From: Pelosinus propionicus DSM 13327
Lineage (GTDB): Bacteria > Bacillota > Negativicutes > DSM-13327
DNA length: 40,322 nucleotides
NCBI RefSeq assembly: GCF_900114615.1
Contig: NZ_FOTS01000045.1
Coordinates: 1 to 40,322, forward strand
Reading direction: 5' to 3'
Positions 7,333 to 17,590 of this stretch are shown here, piece by piece. The notes beneath the pieces are model-generated. The model was not told where the DNA came from and did not search any database. It saw only the letters and a program-made list of their open reading frames with translations. The position numbers were made by a program, and so were the translations under genes. The first letter of the stretch is position 1. Every line of letters begins with the position of its first letter.

Positions 7333-8683
7333 CATGATTATAAGGAAATTTAAGAGAAAATGTACTGCCTGTCGTATTTGTTTCAATATCAATAAATGCA
7401 TTATGCCTAGCTGCAATCTGGTAGCATACAGAAAGACCTAAACCTGTTCCCTTTTCTTTTGTCGTAAAAAATGGAGTCCCCAGTTTCTCCAAAATGTCTT
7501 TCGAGATTCCCTTACCTTCGTCTGTAACCTGCAATACAATGTAACGCTCATCCTTAAAGGTGCTAACAACAACCTTTCCCTTATCACTCATAGCCTCAAA
7601 TCCATTTTTAACCAGATTAATGAGTACTTTATGAATGTCAATTTTATCTACTAACAGATCCGGTATTGGCTGCAGCACAAATTCGATGGAATGTCCAACT
7701 TCGCTACCCATGGCTTCCATCAAAGGTCCTATATCTTCAACAATTTTATTTAGATTCTGCATAGCGGAACCGTTTACACGATTTTTAGCCAGAGTAAGAA
7801 AATCAGTAATAATTTCATTTGCCCGATCCAGTTCGCAAATCATCATTGAAAACTGCTCCGTAAAAGTACTAAAAATTGCTTTTCTTTGCATATAGCGCAA
7901 ATATCCCCGTACAGTTGTCATAGGATTGCGAATCTCATGACCGATACTGGCTGCTAATTGCCCCACAAGATTTAAACAGCTTAATCTTTCAATATGCTGC
8001 TTTAATTCGATTGTTTCTGAAATGTCTACAATCGCCAGGAGCAGCATATTTTGTTCATGAACCATTAGGTATCTTACATTCAAAATGATCACATTTGCAT
8101 GTTGTGATTTCATATTCAATCTGCATGTATAATTCTCTACACTTTGCTGCTGAATTAAGCGTTTCCGTATATGACGATAATCCATTGGCGAAATCATGTC
8201 TTTCAATGTATCGATATTCCACTTGAGAATCGTTTCGTAATCCTGCCCTGTTACTTTTACAAAATGATCATTGGCTGTAATAATATTTTGAGTATCAACA
8301 GATATAAGCGCCATAGGGCAAGGGCTGCAATGAAACAGTTCTCGAAATGCTTTTTCCATTTGATCGGCTTTATTACAAAACCTATTTTTATGAATTGGTA
8401 ACTTTTTTTTATATCTAATAAGCTTAGCTTTTTTTATTGAAATTCGTCTACATTCAGGTATTCCTTTATCATGTAATCCCGCTTCTTCCAAAGCAGTGGA
8501 TTCATGATAGCTTCTATGGTTACACCTTAAATTAGGAACAAGAGTAATTACTTTTGCCAGCTCTTGAATCATCGCAAGTAGAGCACGAAGAGTGTTCTTA
8601 CTACCTTTTTCGTCTTCAGGGTTATTACATCGATTTTGTGCAATACAATCTATAGGATTTGTTACCTTAGCGAGAACAGACAC
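7322..8683 (-). CDS. PAS-containing sensor histidine kinase
   Basis: This 453-aa kinase has a PAS-like domain (about 107-225), a dimerisation/phosphoacceptor helix with His249 (ASIGHEIRNPMTTVRGYL) and an ATPase domain with N box (NLVKNGFEAM), G1 (VTDEGKGIS), F box (TPFFTTK) and G2 (GTGLGLS). The arrangement resembles the sporulation-type kinases of Firmicutes. I see no transmembrane segment, so it should be cytoplasmic. The first ~100 residues are rich in Cys, His and Lys and match nothing I recognise. The start is GTG 8683, with AAGGGGG 7 nt upstream. No response regulator is adjacent, so it is an orphan kinase, perhaps feeding a phosphorelay. A terminator separates it from the regulator gene downstream. 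Confidence 0.88.
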   Translation of the reverse strand: MSVLAKVTNPIDCIAQNRCNNPEDEKGSKNTLRALLAMIQELAKVITLVPNLRCNHRSYHESTALEEAGLHDKGIPECRRISIKKAKLIRYKKKLPIHKNRFCNKADQMEKAFRELFHCSPCPMALISVDTQNIITANDHFVKVTGQDYETILKWNIDTLKDMISPMDYRHIRKRLIQQQSVENYTCRLNMKSQHANVIILNVRYLMVHEQNMLLLAIVDISETIELKQHIERLSCLNLVGQLAASIGHEIRNPMTTVRGYLRYMQRKAIFSTFTEQFSMMICELDRANEIITDFLTLAKNRVNGSAMQNLNKIVEDIGPLMEAMGSEVGHSIEFVLQPIPDLLVDKIDIHKVLINLVKNGFEAMSDKGKVVVSTFKDERYIVLQVTDEGKGISKDILEKLGTPFFTTKEKGTGLGLSVCYQIAARHNAFIDIETNTTGSTFSLKFPYNHEKI

Positions 8684-8917
8684 ACTTCGACCCCCTTAAT
8701 AGCAGAGTTCAACTAAACAAGATGATTTAGCATTCTTTCCCACATTAAAAAAAATCTTATTAGTATTTTCTGATAATTTCGCTGTTAAATGTTTAAATCC
8801 TTCTAAAAATCCCCATCAAAAACTGACAAATATCGTGTTAATTAGCATAATCGTCTCTTCTACCCTTATGTTGACTATCCCAACTATGCATTTACTTGCT
8901 GTATAAACAGAAATACA

Positions 8918-8971
8918 TAAAGAAGGCTAATTCTTTCGGAATAAATCCGTTTTAATATAGAGCCTTCTTTA
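8918..8971 (-). terminator. Hairpin downstream of the QueG-like gene
   Basis: TAAAGAAGGCT (8918-8928) and AGCCTTCTTTA (8961-8971) are perfectly complementary. The hairpin lies just past the stop of the gene at 8993 (minus strand). It is the only structure I can support in the gap 8684-8992; the rest must hold the kinase promoter, but I cannot place it with confidence. Confidence 0.6.
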
Positions 8972-8992
8972 GCAAAGCGTTATGACATGATC

Positions 8993-9826
8993 TTAAGATA
9001 TTCTGTCCCCTTTTGACCCATGGGTACGGCAATGAACCCAGCCCTGATAGCGAGGATCTGCCGGATCTTCTTCCAGTGCCTTTTTCTCATCAAGATATAA
9101 TTTAATATCTGTACTTTTATATAAATTACGATCTTGACCTACATGACAAACTTTAATACAAATACCGCAAGGATAGCGATGCTCCTCGCGAAGCTGATCA
9201 TGATACTTAGCACAAGCAACCTTATCCATTTGCGCTACAAGATCATTATCTCGCGTTAGAAAGGCTTGAGATGGACATAGTTTTTGACAGACACGGCATT
9301 TATTGCAAAGATCTTTTTCTATTAAAGGATCACCAGGTATTGCTAATGCAGTAAAAACAGATACATATCGTACCCGGGGTCCAAATTTTTCATTTAGTAA
9401 GGTATTATTATAACCGACAGTGCCCAATCCTGCGTATTTTGCTGCATAAACATGACCAAATGCAGCTACAGGCTTCTCTACTAATACTTTAATATCACCA
9501 TAACCATCACGAGGCAAAAAAATGGATGCATGCCCAAGTTCATTTAAATAAATTGACAGCCGATATGCAATTTGATCAAGCATAATATTTGCAGTATCAT
9601 ACTGCTCTACATAATTAATTGAAGGAGTTGTCTCCAAAATAGGCAGCAAAACAGGTATCCCCAGTACGATTACTGTTTGCGCCTGAGGCCAAATCACTTC
9701 AGGACGGTATGCTTCCTTTACTTCATTAAATTCCTCCCACCGAGAAACAGGAGCAAAGCCCACTAAATTTGCTCCTAAATTCTTTGCATATTCAATAATA
9801 TCTTTTTTTATGTTTTGGCTGTTCAT
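8993..9826 (-). CDS. Double 4Fe-4S cluster protein, QueG/COG1600-like
   Basis: This 277-aa protein has two ferredoxin-type cluster sites: Cys174, 177, 180, 184 (LCNKCRVCQKLCP) and Cys205, 220, 223, 227 (CGICIKVC). The N-terminal half (LGANLVGFAPVSRW, AAKYAGLGTVGYNN) resembles the epoxyqueuosine-reductase superfamily, which includes reductive dehalogenase relatives. It is shorter than QueG and has no HEAT-repeat tail, so I do not call it queG. Paralogues of this kind are common in strict anaerobes and mostly uncharacterised; a soluble electron-transfer or corrinoid-linked reductase role is possible. AAGGAGA precedes ATG 9826. It lies downstream of metY in the same direction, but a terminator lies between. 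Confidence 0.75.
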   Translation of the reverse strand: MNSQNIKKDIIEYAKNLGANLVGFAPVSRWEEFNEVKEAYRPEVIWPQAQTVIVLGIPVLLPILETTPSINYVEQYDTANIMLDQIAYRLSIYLNELGHASIFLPRDGYGDIKVLVEKPVAAFGHVYAAKYAGLGTVGYNNTLLNEKFGPRVRYVSVFTALAIPGDPLIEKDLCNKCRVCQKLCPSQAFLTRDNDLVAQMDKVACAKYHDQLREEHRYPCGICIKVCHVGQDRNLYKSTDIKLYLDEKKALEEDPADPRYQGWVHCRTHGSKGDRIS

Positions 9827-9866
9827 GAAAAGTTCTCCTTAGTACCTTTAGAAATTACTAGCATAA

Positions 9867-9905
9867 AAGGTTAAGAATTCGCTTGTTTTAGCAATTCTTA
9901 ACCTT
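9867..9905 (-). terminator. Terminator of metY
   Basis: AAGGTTAAGAATT (9867-9879) and AATTCTTAACCTT (9893-9905) form a perfect 13-bp stem, followed on the minus strand by TTTTATG. It sits between the metY stop (9939) and the next gene's start (9826). Confidence 0.8.
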
Positions 9906-9938
9906 CAGCTTTCTGATCAGTTATTTTACTTTATAAAT

Positions 9939-11327
<1,389 letters not shown>

Positions 11328-11370
11328 CTAAATCAGATTACACCAAAACATCATTTTGGTATATGACTTC

Positions 11371-11416
11371 TAAAAAGAAAAAGACTAAAGAAAGCCCTCT
11401 TCAGGAGTTTCTTCAG
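11371..11416 (-). terminator. Intrinsic terminator inside the metY leader (possible attenuator)
   Basis: On the minus strand a stem of CTGAAGAAACTCC with GGGCTTTCTTTAG (11385-11416, one mismatch and two G-U pairs) is followed directly by TCTTTTTCTTTTTA (11371-11384). It lies about 150 nt before the metY start and about 30 nt after the predicted transcription start. It would stop transcripts from the 11453-11481 promoter unless an antiterminator forms; alternatively it ends a separate small RNA of about 75 nt. Confidence 0.6.
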
Positions 11417-11452
11417 CCTTCAGTTTATCTGATCAGCTATAACATTGGTTAA

Positions 11453-11481
11453 ATAATATCATAGCTCTATAATCTCGTCAA
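11453..11481 (-). promoter_or_regulatory. Promoter directed toward metY
   Basis: On the minus strand TTGACG (11476-11481) and TATTAT (11453-11458) are spaced by 17 nt, close to the sigma-A consensus. The expected transcription start is near 11446, giving a leader of about 220 nt for metY. Confidence 0.6.
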
Positions 11482-11722
11482 TAAAAACATTTGTAGATTC
11501 ACTTCAAACTCCCAGTAACATCTTTTCTATTTTCTCGATATTATTTCCCCTTGGAGGCTCATACTTAACCACACCAAAAGATCGCGTTAGTATACTTGCT
11601 GTTTTTAAATTGTAGAAATATTCAACAGAAGGTATATACCGATTTAAAGAGAATTAACTTATGAAACTTATTCCCGTATTCTAGAACACGTAAAAGAAAA
11701 ACAACAGGAAAAGGTACATTCA
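11482..11722. other. Divergent spacer between metY and the broken DMT permease gene
   Basis: No gene is supported here. It should contain the rightward promoter for the permease, but no pair of boxes stands out. No tRNA, S-box or T-box signature was found on either strand by eye. Confidence 0.4.
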
Positions 11723-12563
11723 ATGACAAAAAAAAGAAAAGCTATTTTTTATATGGCTCTAGCAGCCATCCTCTGGAGCTCTGGAGGTTTCTTGATAAAA
11801 GGAATCGACTGGCATCCAATGTCTATTGCAGGCGGCCGGAGTCTGCTTGCATCATTGATAATAGGGTTCGCCTTTCGTAAAGAAAAACTCTCTTTTTCTA
11901 AATCGCAATGGGCAGGAGCGGCGGCTTATTGTGCTTGCGTTACCTTATTTGTAGTTGCCACAAAGCTTACCACTGCCGCCAATGCTATACTATTACAATA
12001 TACGGCTCCTATTTATGTGGCATTGCTTAGTGGCTGGCTGATCGGGGAAACGGTGAACCGACGAGATTGGTTGACTATCTTTCTTGTCTGCTGCGGAATG
12101 CTTTTTTTCTTTCTTGACAAGATTACAGCAGGCGGTATTTTAGGAAATATATTCGCCATTGGATCTGGAATCACTTTTGCTCTATTTATTTATCCTTTTT
12201 ATGCGCATGCAAAAAGATGGTTCCCCTTATGGTTCAGTCCTATTAGGTAACCTATTTACCTTTGCTATTAGCATTCCCTTTTGGTTAAGTAATGTCATCG
12301 ATGCCTCAAGTATCATATGCATTACGGTCTTGGGAGTTTTTCAACTCGGATTTTCCTATGTTCTTTATTCTTATGCCATACGTTATGTAAAAGCATTAGA
12401 AGCCACTCTGATAACTTCGATTGAGCCAATTTTAAATCCTATCTGGGTTTTTCTCCTCTTTCACGAACAGCCTGGATTGTATTCCACGATCGGTGGATTC
12501 ATCGTTTTAGCTGCCATTACCATCCGCTACGTGCTTGAGGCCGGATCTCAGTCGAAATCCTAA
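11723..12563 (+). pseudogene. DMT/EamA-family permease, frameshifted by a 4-nt tandem duplication
   Basis: Two overlapping frames encode the two halves of one drug/metabolite transporter of ten helices. The first (11723-12250) gives LAAILWSSGGFLIKGIDW and the first EamA repeat; the second frame resumes at FMRMQKDGSPYGSVLLGN and runs to 12563 through the second EamA repeat (ALEATLITSIEPILNPIWVF). At 12184-12191 the sequence reads ATTTATTT; removing one ATTT unit restores a single frame of about 278 aa, the normal size for the family. The protein as written would stop at 12250 after about 175 aa. AGGAAAAGG precedes ATG 11723. It could be a recent slippage mutation, a phase-variable tract or a sequencing error; the substrate is unknown. 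Confidence 0.85.
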
Positions 12564-12779
12564 AAAATATTTCATATATTAAGCTATTTGTATCCTAAAT
12601 TGCTATACAAAACATATAAAGACACTTACAATAATAAATACGCAAATAATTTTTTCATTTGTTCCCTGGGAATAATTTTCTGTCCGAAAGGAATTTTAAC
12701 AGAAAGAAGGAATAAAAAAGTGTATCCTTTTTTCCAGAGACATTCTGCACAAAATAACATTTAAAAAGGAGGTTTTTGG

Positions 12780-12986
12780 ATGCGTATTGTTGAACAATCT
12801 TTTCGCGTTGCAGCACGTACCAGCATTATGAAAACAGAACATCCCGCGGATTGTATATTCCAAGTCTTTGTAAAGGGACGCCTTCAGGATAAGCAGAGCT
12901 ACAAGATAGATGGACAAAATATTAACTTTGGATTTGACTGTCTGGTACCAGGAGACTTAGTACAAGTATTTTATTTTATTCCATGA
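12780..12986 (+). CDS. Small 68-aa protein of unknown function
   Basis: I do not recognise a characterised relative. The gene is real by its AAGGAGG ribosome site 8 nt before ATG 12780 and a hairpin terminator after the stop. The predicted protein is soluble, without signal peptide or membrane span. Its second half has the pattern VFVKGRLQDKQSYKIDGQNI, then INFGFDCLVPGDLVQVFYF. This is reminiscent of the short beta-strand module (x-V-F-x-N-G-x-x-Q ... G-D-x-V-x-V-x-Y-F) seen in DUF4183-type and tail-fibre proteins. Here the module would stand alone. The gap 12564-12779 upstream holds nothing else I can identify. Confidence 0.65.
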   Translation: MRIVEQSFRVAARTSIMKTEHPADCIFQVFVKGRLQDKQSYKIDGQNINFGFDCLVPGDLVQVFYFIP

Positions 12987-13050
12987 ATCTCCCAACAATG
13001 CAGGAAAACGCTGATCACATCTTTTAAAACATAGCTATTAAAACACAAAG

Positions 13051-13093
13051 AACACAAAGGCGGAAAAAACATGCCTCTGTGTTTTTGTTTTTA
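13051..13093 (+). terminator. Terminator between convergent genes, built from a CACAAAG-type repeat
   Basis: AACACAAAGGC (13051-13061) pairs with GCCTCTGTGTT (13073-13083) with one G-U pair, followed on the plus strand by TTTGTTTTTA. It ends the 68-aa gene and abuts the stop of the ABC-2 permease (13091). The arm sequence resembles the repeat at 28091-28191. Confidence 0.65.
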
Positions 13094-14215
13094 TGCAATC
13101 TTTTTTTGAAATTTTTTAATACTTATCGTTAATGTAATAATAATAAAAATGATCAGAGCTATGATCTGTGGCCATAGTACACTTAGACCTACGCCCTTTA
13201 AAATAATACCCCGCAAAATTTGAAGATAAAACGTGAGTGGCAGTAAGTTGCCAAGTAAGTTAAAAACCATGGGCATGGCTTCTCTAGGGAACATAAATCC
13301 TGATAATAAAACACTCGGCAAAAATACAAAGAAGGATAACTGCATTGCTTGCATTTGATTTTTAGTCACTGTAGAAATCAATAAGCCTAAAGAAAGAGAA
13401 GCAAGAATAAATAAAGCTGTGAGAACATATAACAAAGCCAGACTGCCACGTATCGGCAGGTCAAATATAAGAATACCTGCCAATAGAGCTACCGTTACTT
13501 GTACATAACCTACAAGGCTGTAGGGAATGATTTTGCCCAGCATCAACTCCCAATTTTTCATAGGCGTCACAATCAACTGCTCCAGTGTTCCCCTTTCTCG
13601 CTCTCGCACAATTGCCATAGAAGTAATCATAACCATGGTCATGGTCAGCATCACTCCCATAATCCCTGGTACCATGTAAAAAGCGGAGATAAAATCTGGA
13701 TTATACCAAGGACGTATACGAATATCATAAGGCTTTTCCGCAGGGTGCCCTGAATAACCCCGTATCTGCTGCAAAAGAATATCTTGCGACTTTATCTGGC
13801 CAATTAACTGGGCAGCGCTAATTGCAGAAGATGCTGCCATGGAATCAGTAGCATCTACAATAACCTGTACCGCAGCTTGCCGGCCATGCTTTAGATTTTC
13901 CGAAAAATCCGGTGGTATTACAATGCCGACTTTCGCTTTTCCTGCATCTACAGCAGAATTTGCCTCTTGATAACTTTTCGCCAAATATTTAATGTCAAAA
14001 TATCCGCTGGCTTCTAATGAACTCAATAAATCTCGACTATCTTGCTGCAAGGATTGATCAAAAACAATCGTAGGTAAATGTTTTACATCAGTATTAATCG
14101 CAAAGCCAAATAACACGAGTTGTATCACTGGCAGACCGAGCATCATAATTAAGGTAAGACGATCACGGCGTATTTGCAGAAATTCTTTAATCAATAAGGC
14201 TTTCAGGCGTCTCAT
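13091..14215 (-). CDS. ABC-2 type efflux permease (YbhR/YhhJ-like)
   Basis: This 374-aa permease has one N-terminal helix (about 20-40), a large extracytoplasmic domain (about 45-175, beginning NTDVKHLPTIVFDQS) and five C-terminal helices with the family motif ERERGTLEQLIVTPMKNWELMLGK split around residue 210. It is the membrane part of the efflux system encoded upstream. The related E. coli systems ybhFSR use two permeases; only one is encoded here, so it would have to homodimerise. The ATPase gene stops 4 nt upstream of its start, so it is the last gene of the operon. Substrate unknown; antibiotic or cation export is usual for the family. Confidence 0.9.
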   Translation of the reverse strand: MRRLKALLIKEFLQIRRDRLTLIMMLGLPVIQLVLFGFAINTDVKHLPTIVFDQSLQQDSRDLLSSLEASGYFDIKYLAKSYQEANSAVDAGKAKVGIVIPPDFSENLKHGRQAAVQVIVDATDSMAASSAISAAQLIGQIKSQDILLQQIRGYSGHPAEKPYDIRIRPWYNPDFISAFYMVPGIMGVMLTMTMVMITSMAIVRERERGTLEQLIVTPMKNWELMLGKIIPYSLVGYVQVTVALLAGILIFDLPIRGSLALLYVLTALFILASLSLGLLISTVTKNQMQAMQLSFFVFLPSVLLSGFMFPREAMPMVFNLLGNLLPLTFYLQILRGIILKGVGLSVLWPQIIALIIFIIITLTISIKKFQKKIA

Positions 14216-14219
14216 TAAC

Positions 14220-15116
14220 TCACTCCTTTCGATGAGATTTCACAAGATAAACGAACACATCTTCTAAGGCTGGAGTTATCTTTTCATAATGAAAGTCTGT
14301 AATTTGCGCTAACTTCTCAGTCTCCATTAAAAGATGCAAACTAGTACCTGAACAATAGATATCAAGATAAGAAAGTAAACTCCCTTCGAGAATTTCTAAC
14401 AATCCCATAGGGTCATCTGTAGGAATTCTAATCAGCGTGCCAGGAATGGTCTGTTTTAAATAAGCCGGTGAGCTGCTGGCTATCAGGTTACCTTCGAAAA
14501 TAAAACCAATTTCATCGCAATGTTCTGCCTCATCCATAAAATGCGTGGTCACCATTATCGTAGTACCTTGTAAAGCTAGATCATAGATAATATCCCAGAA
14601 CATGCGACGGGATTTAGGATCTACGCCACCAGTAGGTTCATCCAAAAACAAAATAGAAGGCTTATGAAGAATAGAACAGCCTAATGCCAGACGCTGCTTC
14701 CATCCACCTGAAAGGTTGATAACTAATTCATCTTGACGGTCCTTTAAGCCAGCTAAATTGAGCATTTCTTCAATTCTACCTTTCCCCAGGCTGCCGGATA
14801 AACTATACATTCCCCCATAGAATTGCAGATTCTCGATTACCGTTAAATCATCATATAAGCTAAATTTTTGAGACATATACCCAATCTTTTGTTTAATCAT
14901 CTCACTATCTTTAGCAATATCAAAGCCTAATACGCTGCCCCTGCCTGAAGTCGGCTCCAGTAAACCACATAACATACGAATGGTAGTAGACTTACCTGAT
15001 CCATTTGGCCCTAGAAAACCATAAATAGAGCCTGTTTTAATTTTAAGAGTCACATCATTCACAGCAGTAAAATCCCCAAATTTTCGGGTAAGGTTTGTAA
15101 GTTCCACAGCATACAT
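14220..15116 (-). CDS. ABC transporter ATP-binding protein (second ATPase of efflux system)
   Basis: This 298-aa nucleotide-binding subunit has Walker A GPNGSGKSTT (about 36-45), signature NLSGGWKQRLALG, Walker B LFLDEPTGGVDP and the switch histidine in TTHFMDEAEHC. The C-terminal ~70 residues form the usual regulatory extension of this subfamily. Its start follows the stop of the other ATPase gene without a gap (15116/15117). In E. coli YbhF two such ATPase domains are fused in one chain; here they are separate genes that would form a heterodimer. Confidence 0.93.
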   Translation of the reverse strand: MYAVELTNLTRKFGDFTAVNDVTLKIKTGSIYGFLGPNGSGKSTTIRMLCGLLEPTSGRGSVLGFDIAKDSEMIKQKIGYMSQKFSLYDDLTVIENLQFYGGMYSLSGSLGKGRIEEMLNLAGLKDRQDELVINLSGGWKQRLALGCSILHKPSILFLDEPTGGVDPKSRRMFWDIIYDLALQGTTIMVTTHFMDEAEHCDEIGFIFEGNLIASSSPAYLKQTIPGTLIRIPTDDPMGLLEILEGSLLSYLDIYCSGTSLHLLMETEKLAQITDFHYEKITPALEDVFVYLVKSHRKE

Positions 15117-16013
15117 TTAAATCACCTCACTTGCTAATGCAACAAAGACATCTTCTAAGGTAGGAGGAATCTCTTTAAGAGCTTCAATCACCAATCCTGC
15201 AGCTTCTAATGTGAGCGCTACTTCTTTCAAAGCTGCGCGATCTTTTACGATCACATGATACTTGTCACCAAATTTATTGCATTCCAAAACAGAAGGAATT
15301 GCTAAATATCTCTTAATGTTTGGATCTTTCGCACTTAACTCCAATACCCGGAAGGGATACGTTTGACGCAAACCTTGGGGTGAATTGCAGTCAGCCACTA
15401 TTCCATTGTGCATAAAAGCCACGCGACTGCAAAGCTCTGCTTCATCCATATACGGTGTAGATACGATGATGGTCATACCGTCTTTATTAAGGCGATATAA
15501 CATCTGCCAAAACTCTCGACGAGAAACAGGGTCAACACCTGTAGTCGGCTCATCAAGCAAGAAAATTTTAGGTCGATGCATAAGTCCCGCGGCTAAGGCA
15601 AGTTTTTGCTTCATTCCCCCTGACAGATGATCTGCTAATCGTTCTTTAAATGGCAGCAGCTTAGTAAAATCAAGGATCTGATTAGCACGTTCCTCAATTT
15701 CCTCTTTCCTCTGACCATATAAAGAACCAAGTAAAAAAATATTTTCTTGAACTGTTAATTCACCATATAAACTAAATTTTTGTGGAACATAGCCTAGATA
15801 CTCTTTTATGATCTCTGGATTCACAGCTCCTAGTACCCTCATCTCTCCCTCAGTTGGTGAAAGAATACCTGCAATCATACGGATCAAAGTTGTTTTTCCA
15901 GCACCATCCGGTCCCACTAAACCAAAAATTTCGCCCTCGCTAATTTCTAGGGAAACATCCTTTACCCCCATTACCCTGCCATAGTTTTTACTTACATGTT
16001 CAAGCTTGATCAT
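15117..16013 (-). CDS. ABC transporter ATP-binding protein (first ATPase of efflux system)
   Basis: This 298-aa ATPase has Walker A GPDGAGKTT (about 34-42), signature LSGGMKQKLALA, Walker B FLLDEPTTGVDP and STPYMDEAELC. The H-loop position reads Pro in STPYMDEAE where the partner ATPase has His in TTHFMDEAE. If that alignment is right, this site would hydrolyse ATP poorly and the pair would be asymmetric, as in many heterodimeric ABC systems. The start codon overlaps the stop of the HlyD-type gene by 4 nt (ATGA), indicating translational coupling. Confidence 0.92.
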   Translation of the reverse strand: MIKLEHVSKNYGRVMGVKDVSLEISEGEIFGLVGPDGAGKTTLIRMIAGILSPTEGEMRVLGAVNPEIIKEYLGYVPQKFSLYGELTVQENIFLLGSLYGQRKEEIEERANQILDFTKLLPFKERLADHLSGGMKQKLALAAGLMHRPKIFLLDEPTTGVDPVSRREFWQMLYRLNKDGMTIIVSTPYMDEAELCSRVAFMHNGIVADCNSPQGLRQTYPFRVLELSAKDPNIKRYLAIPSVLECNKFGDKYHVIVKDRAALKEVALTLEAAGLVIEALKEIPPTLEDVFVALASEVI

Positions 16014-16981
16014 TGGATTACCACATCCGCTGGCATACCAGGCTTTAAAATTCCCTCTAAATTATCAATTTTCACTTTAACATAAAAAACCAGATTTGCT
16101 CTTTCTTGCTGGGTTACACTCTGTCTGGGAGTAAATTCTGCGTTCTGACTGATTTCTTTGATAGTACCGGCAAATACTCGATTAGGATACGCATCAATCT
16201 TAACATCAACAGACTGACCAAGCCGAATGAGCCCTAACTGTTCTGAAGATATGTAGATTTTAACCCAGCAGTCGTTCAAATCACCAATGGTTGCAATTGC
16301 CGATCCTGCACTGACATATTCACCATTTTGATAATTTTTGTTTAGTACTACACCTGTAAGAGGGCTCGTAACATCCCGTTCTCCTAGATTTGCTTTAGTT
16401 ACTGCAATGATTGCCTGATACCGCTCGGTCTCCATCCTCTGGGCTTCAATCAAATCTGGGCGATTGCCCTCCAGCAATAAACGCTGCTGAGCTTGGGCGG
16501 AAAGCAATGAATTATAAGCTACATCATAACTAGACTGAATCGCCTCAATCTGTTGGGCAGCAATTGCACCTGTACTATAAAGAGCACGATAGCGCTCTAA
16601 ATCACCTCGTGCTTTTTGATAAAGTGATTGAGCTGCTGCTAAACTTGCATTGGCTTGCTCTATTTCATCCTTTCTAGGGCCCTTTACCAGATCCGCTAAT
16701 TGTGCTTTTGCCTTTGCCAATGCTGACTGATCTGCTAAGAGCTGGGCTTCCAGCTCTGGTTTATGAATATGAGCAATTATTTGTCCCCCATCTGCCCTAT
16801 CACCAACTTGAATGGTCATCTGTGATAGGTAGCCCTTCGTCTTAGGCACAACATCAGCAAGAGTCACTTCAATCGTACCAGTCGCCGTAATGCCGTTTTC
16901 CTTTTTGAGAAACAGTTTATAACCAGCTCCTGCTACCATTAGAAAGAAAAATAGCAAAGCAGCAATGACTTTCTTATTCAT
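16010..16981 (-). CDS. HlyD/YbhG-family membrane fusion protein
   Basis: This 323-aa periplasmic adaptor is anchored by an N-terminal helix (about 5-25). It has a biotinyl-lipoyl-like half motif (VVPKTKGYLSQMTIQVGDRA), a long alpha-helical hairpin (about 75-190, rich in Ala, Gln, Leu) and a returning beta-barrel (DVTSPLTGVVLNKNYQNGEY). It would link the inner-membrane ABC pump to an outer-membrane channel, which implies a diderm cell. The gene overlaps the TetR gene upstream by 8 nt and the ATPase gene downstream by 4 nt. Confidence 0.92.
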   Translation of the reverse strand: MNKKVIAALLFFFLMVAGAGYKLFLKKENGITATGTIEVTLADVVPKTKGYLSQMTIQVGDRADGGQIIAHIHKPELEAQLLADQSALAKAKAQLADLVKGPRKDEIEQANASLAAAQSLYQKARGDLERYRALYSTGAIAAQQIEAIQSSYDVAYNSLLSAQAQQRLLLEGNRPDLIEAQRMETERYQAIIAVTKANLGERDVTSPLTGVVLNKNYQNGEYVSAGSAIATIGDLNDCWVKIYISSEQLGLIRLGQSVDVKIDAYPNRVFAGTIKEISQNAEFTPRQSVTQQERANLVFYVKVKIDNLEGILKPGMPADVVIQ

Positions 16982-17579
16982 GGTCTTTCCTCCTTAAAAT
17001 TCCATTTAGGAACGTTTCGAGAGCCTGGACAGTATATTCTTCTCCCGTCTTTTCCAAGGAAGTAAACCCCTGAAAAATAGGCTTGGCAATAAAGAAAAAA
17101 TTCATAATCCCCGCTAAGGATACAGTTGCAAAATCTTGATCTAAATTTGCTTTAAATTCACCTCTGGTAACGCCTTCTTTAAAAGTAGTATGAAGAAAAC
17201 CGAAGATATTCGAAATATTTTTTTTGACTACAGCTTCACAGCAAGGAGTCGGATTTATAAGCTCACTCAAAATAAAACGGGTTAAATAAGGACGTTGATC
17301 ATGTATAGCGGAAATATTCTTTGCATATGTGATAATTGCTTCCGTAGGTGATTTTGAGGGACTTTCTTCAAATCTTTTTAACATTTGAGCAATTAAGATG
17401 AACTGCTCTTCTAATACCTTTTGGTACAGTCCTTCCTTACCTCCAAAATAATATGAAATAAGAGCACTATTAACATTGGCAGTTCGCGCTAGCTCACGTA
17501 TTGATACAGCATAAAATCCTTTTTGAGCAAAAAGCAACGTAGCTGTTTCAATTAACTTATCTTGAACATCTTTTTTCAT
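16974..17579 (-). CDS. TetR-family repressor of the efflux operon (CecR-like)
   Basis: This 201-aa regulator has a TetR helix-turn-helix at about 22-50 (GFYAVSIRELARTANVNSAL, then ISYYFGGKEGLYQKV) and a C-terminal ligand domain that resembles that of E. coli CecR/YbiH, which also heads an ybhGFSR operon. It is the first gene of the operon and overlaps the HlyD-type gene. A perfect palindrome immediately upstream is its probable operator, so it should repress itself and the pump until an effector binds. Confidence 0.92.
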   Translation of the reverse strand: MKKDVQDKLIETATLLFAQKGFYAVSIRELARTANVNSALISYYFGGKEGLYQKVLEEQFILIAQMLKRFEESPSKSPTEAIITYAKNISAIHDQRPYLTRFILSELINPTPCCEAVVKKNISNIFGFLHTTFKEGVTRGEFKANLDQDFATVSLAGIMNFFFIAKPIFQGFTSLEKTGEEYTVQALETFLNGILRRKDHE

Positions 17580-17590
17580 AGTGTCCTCCT

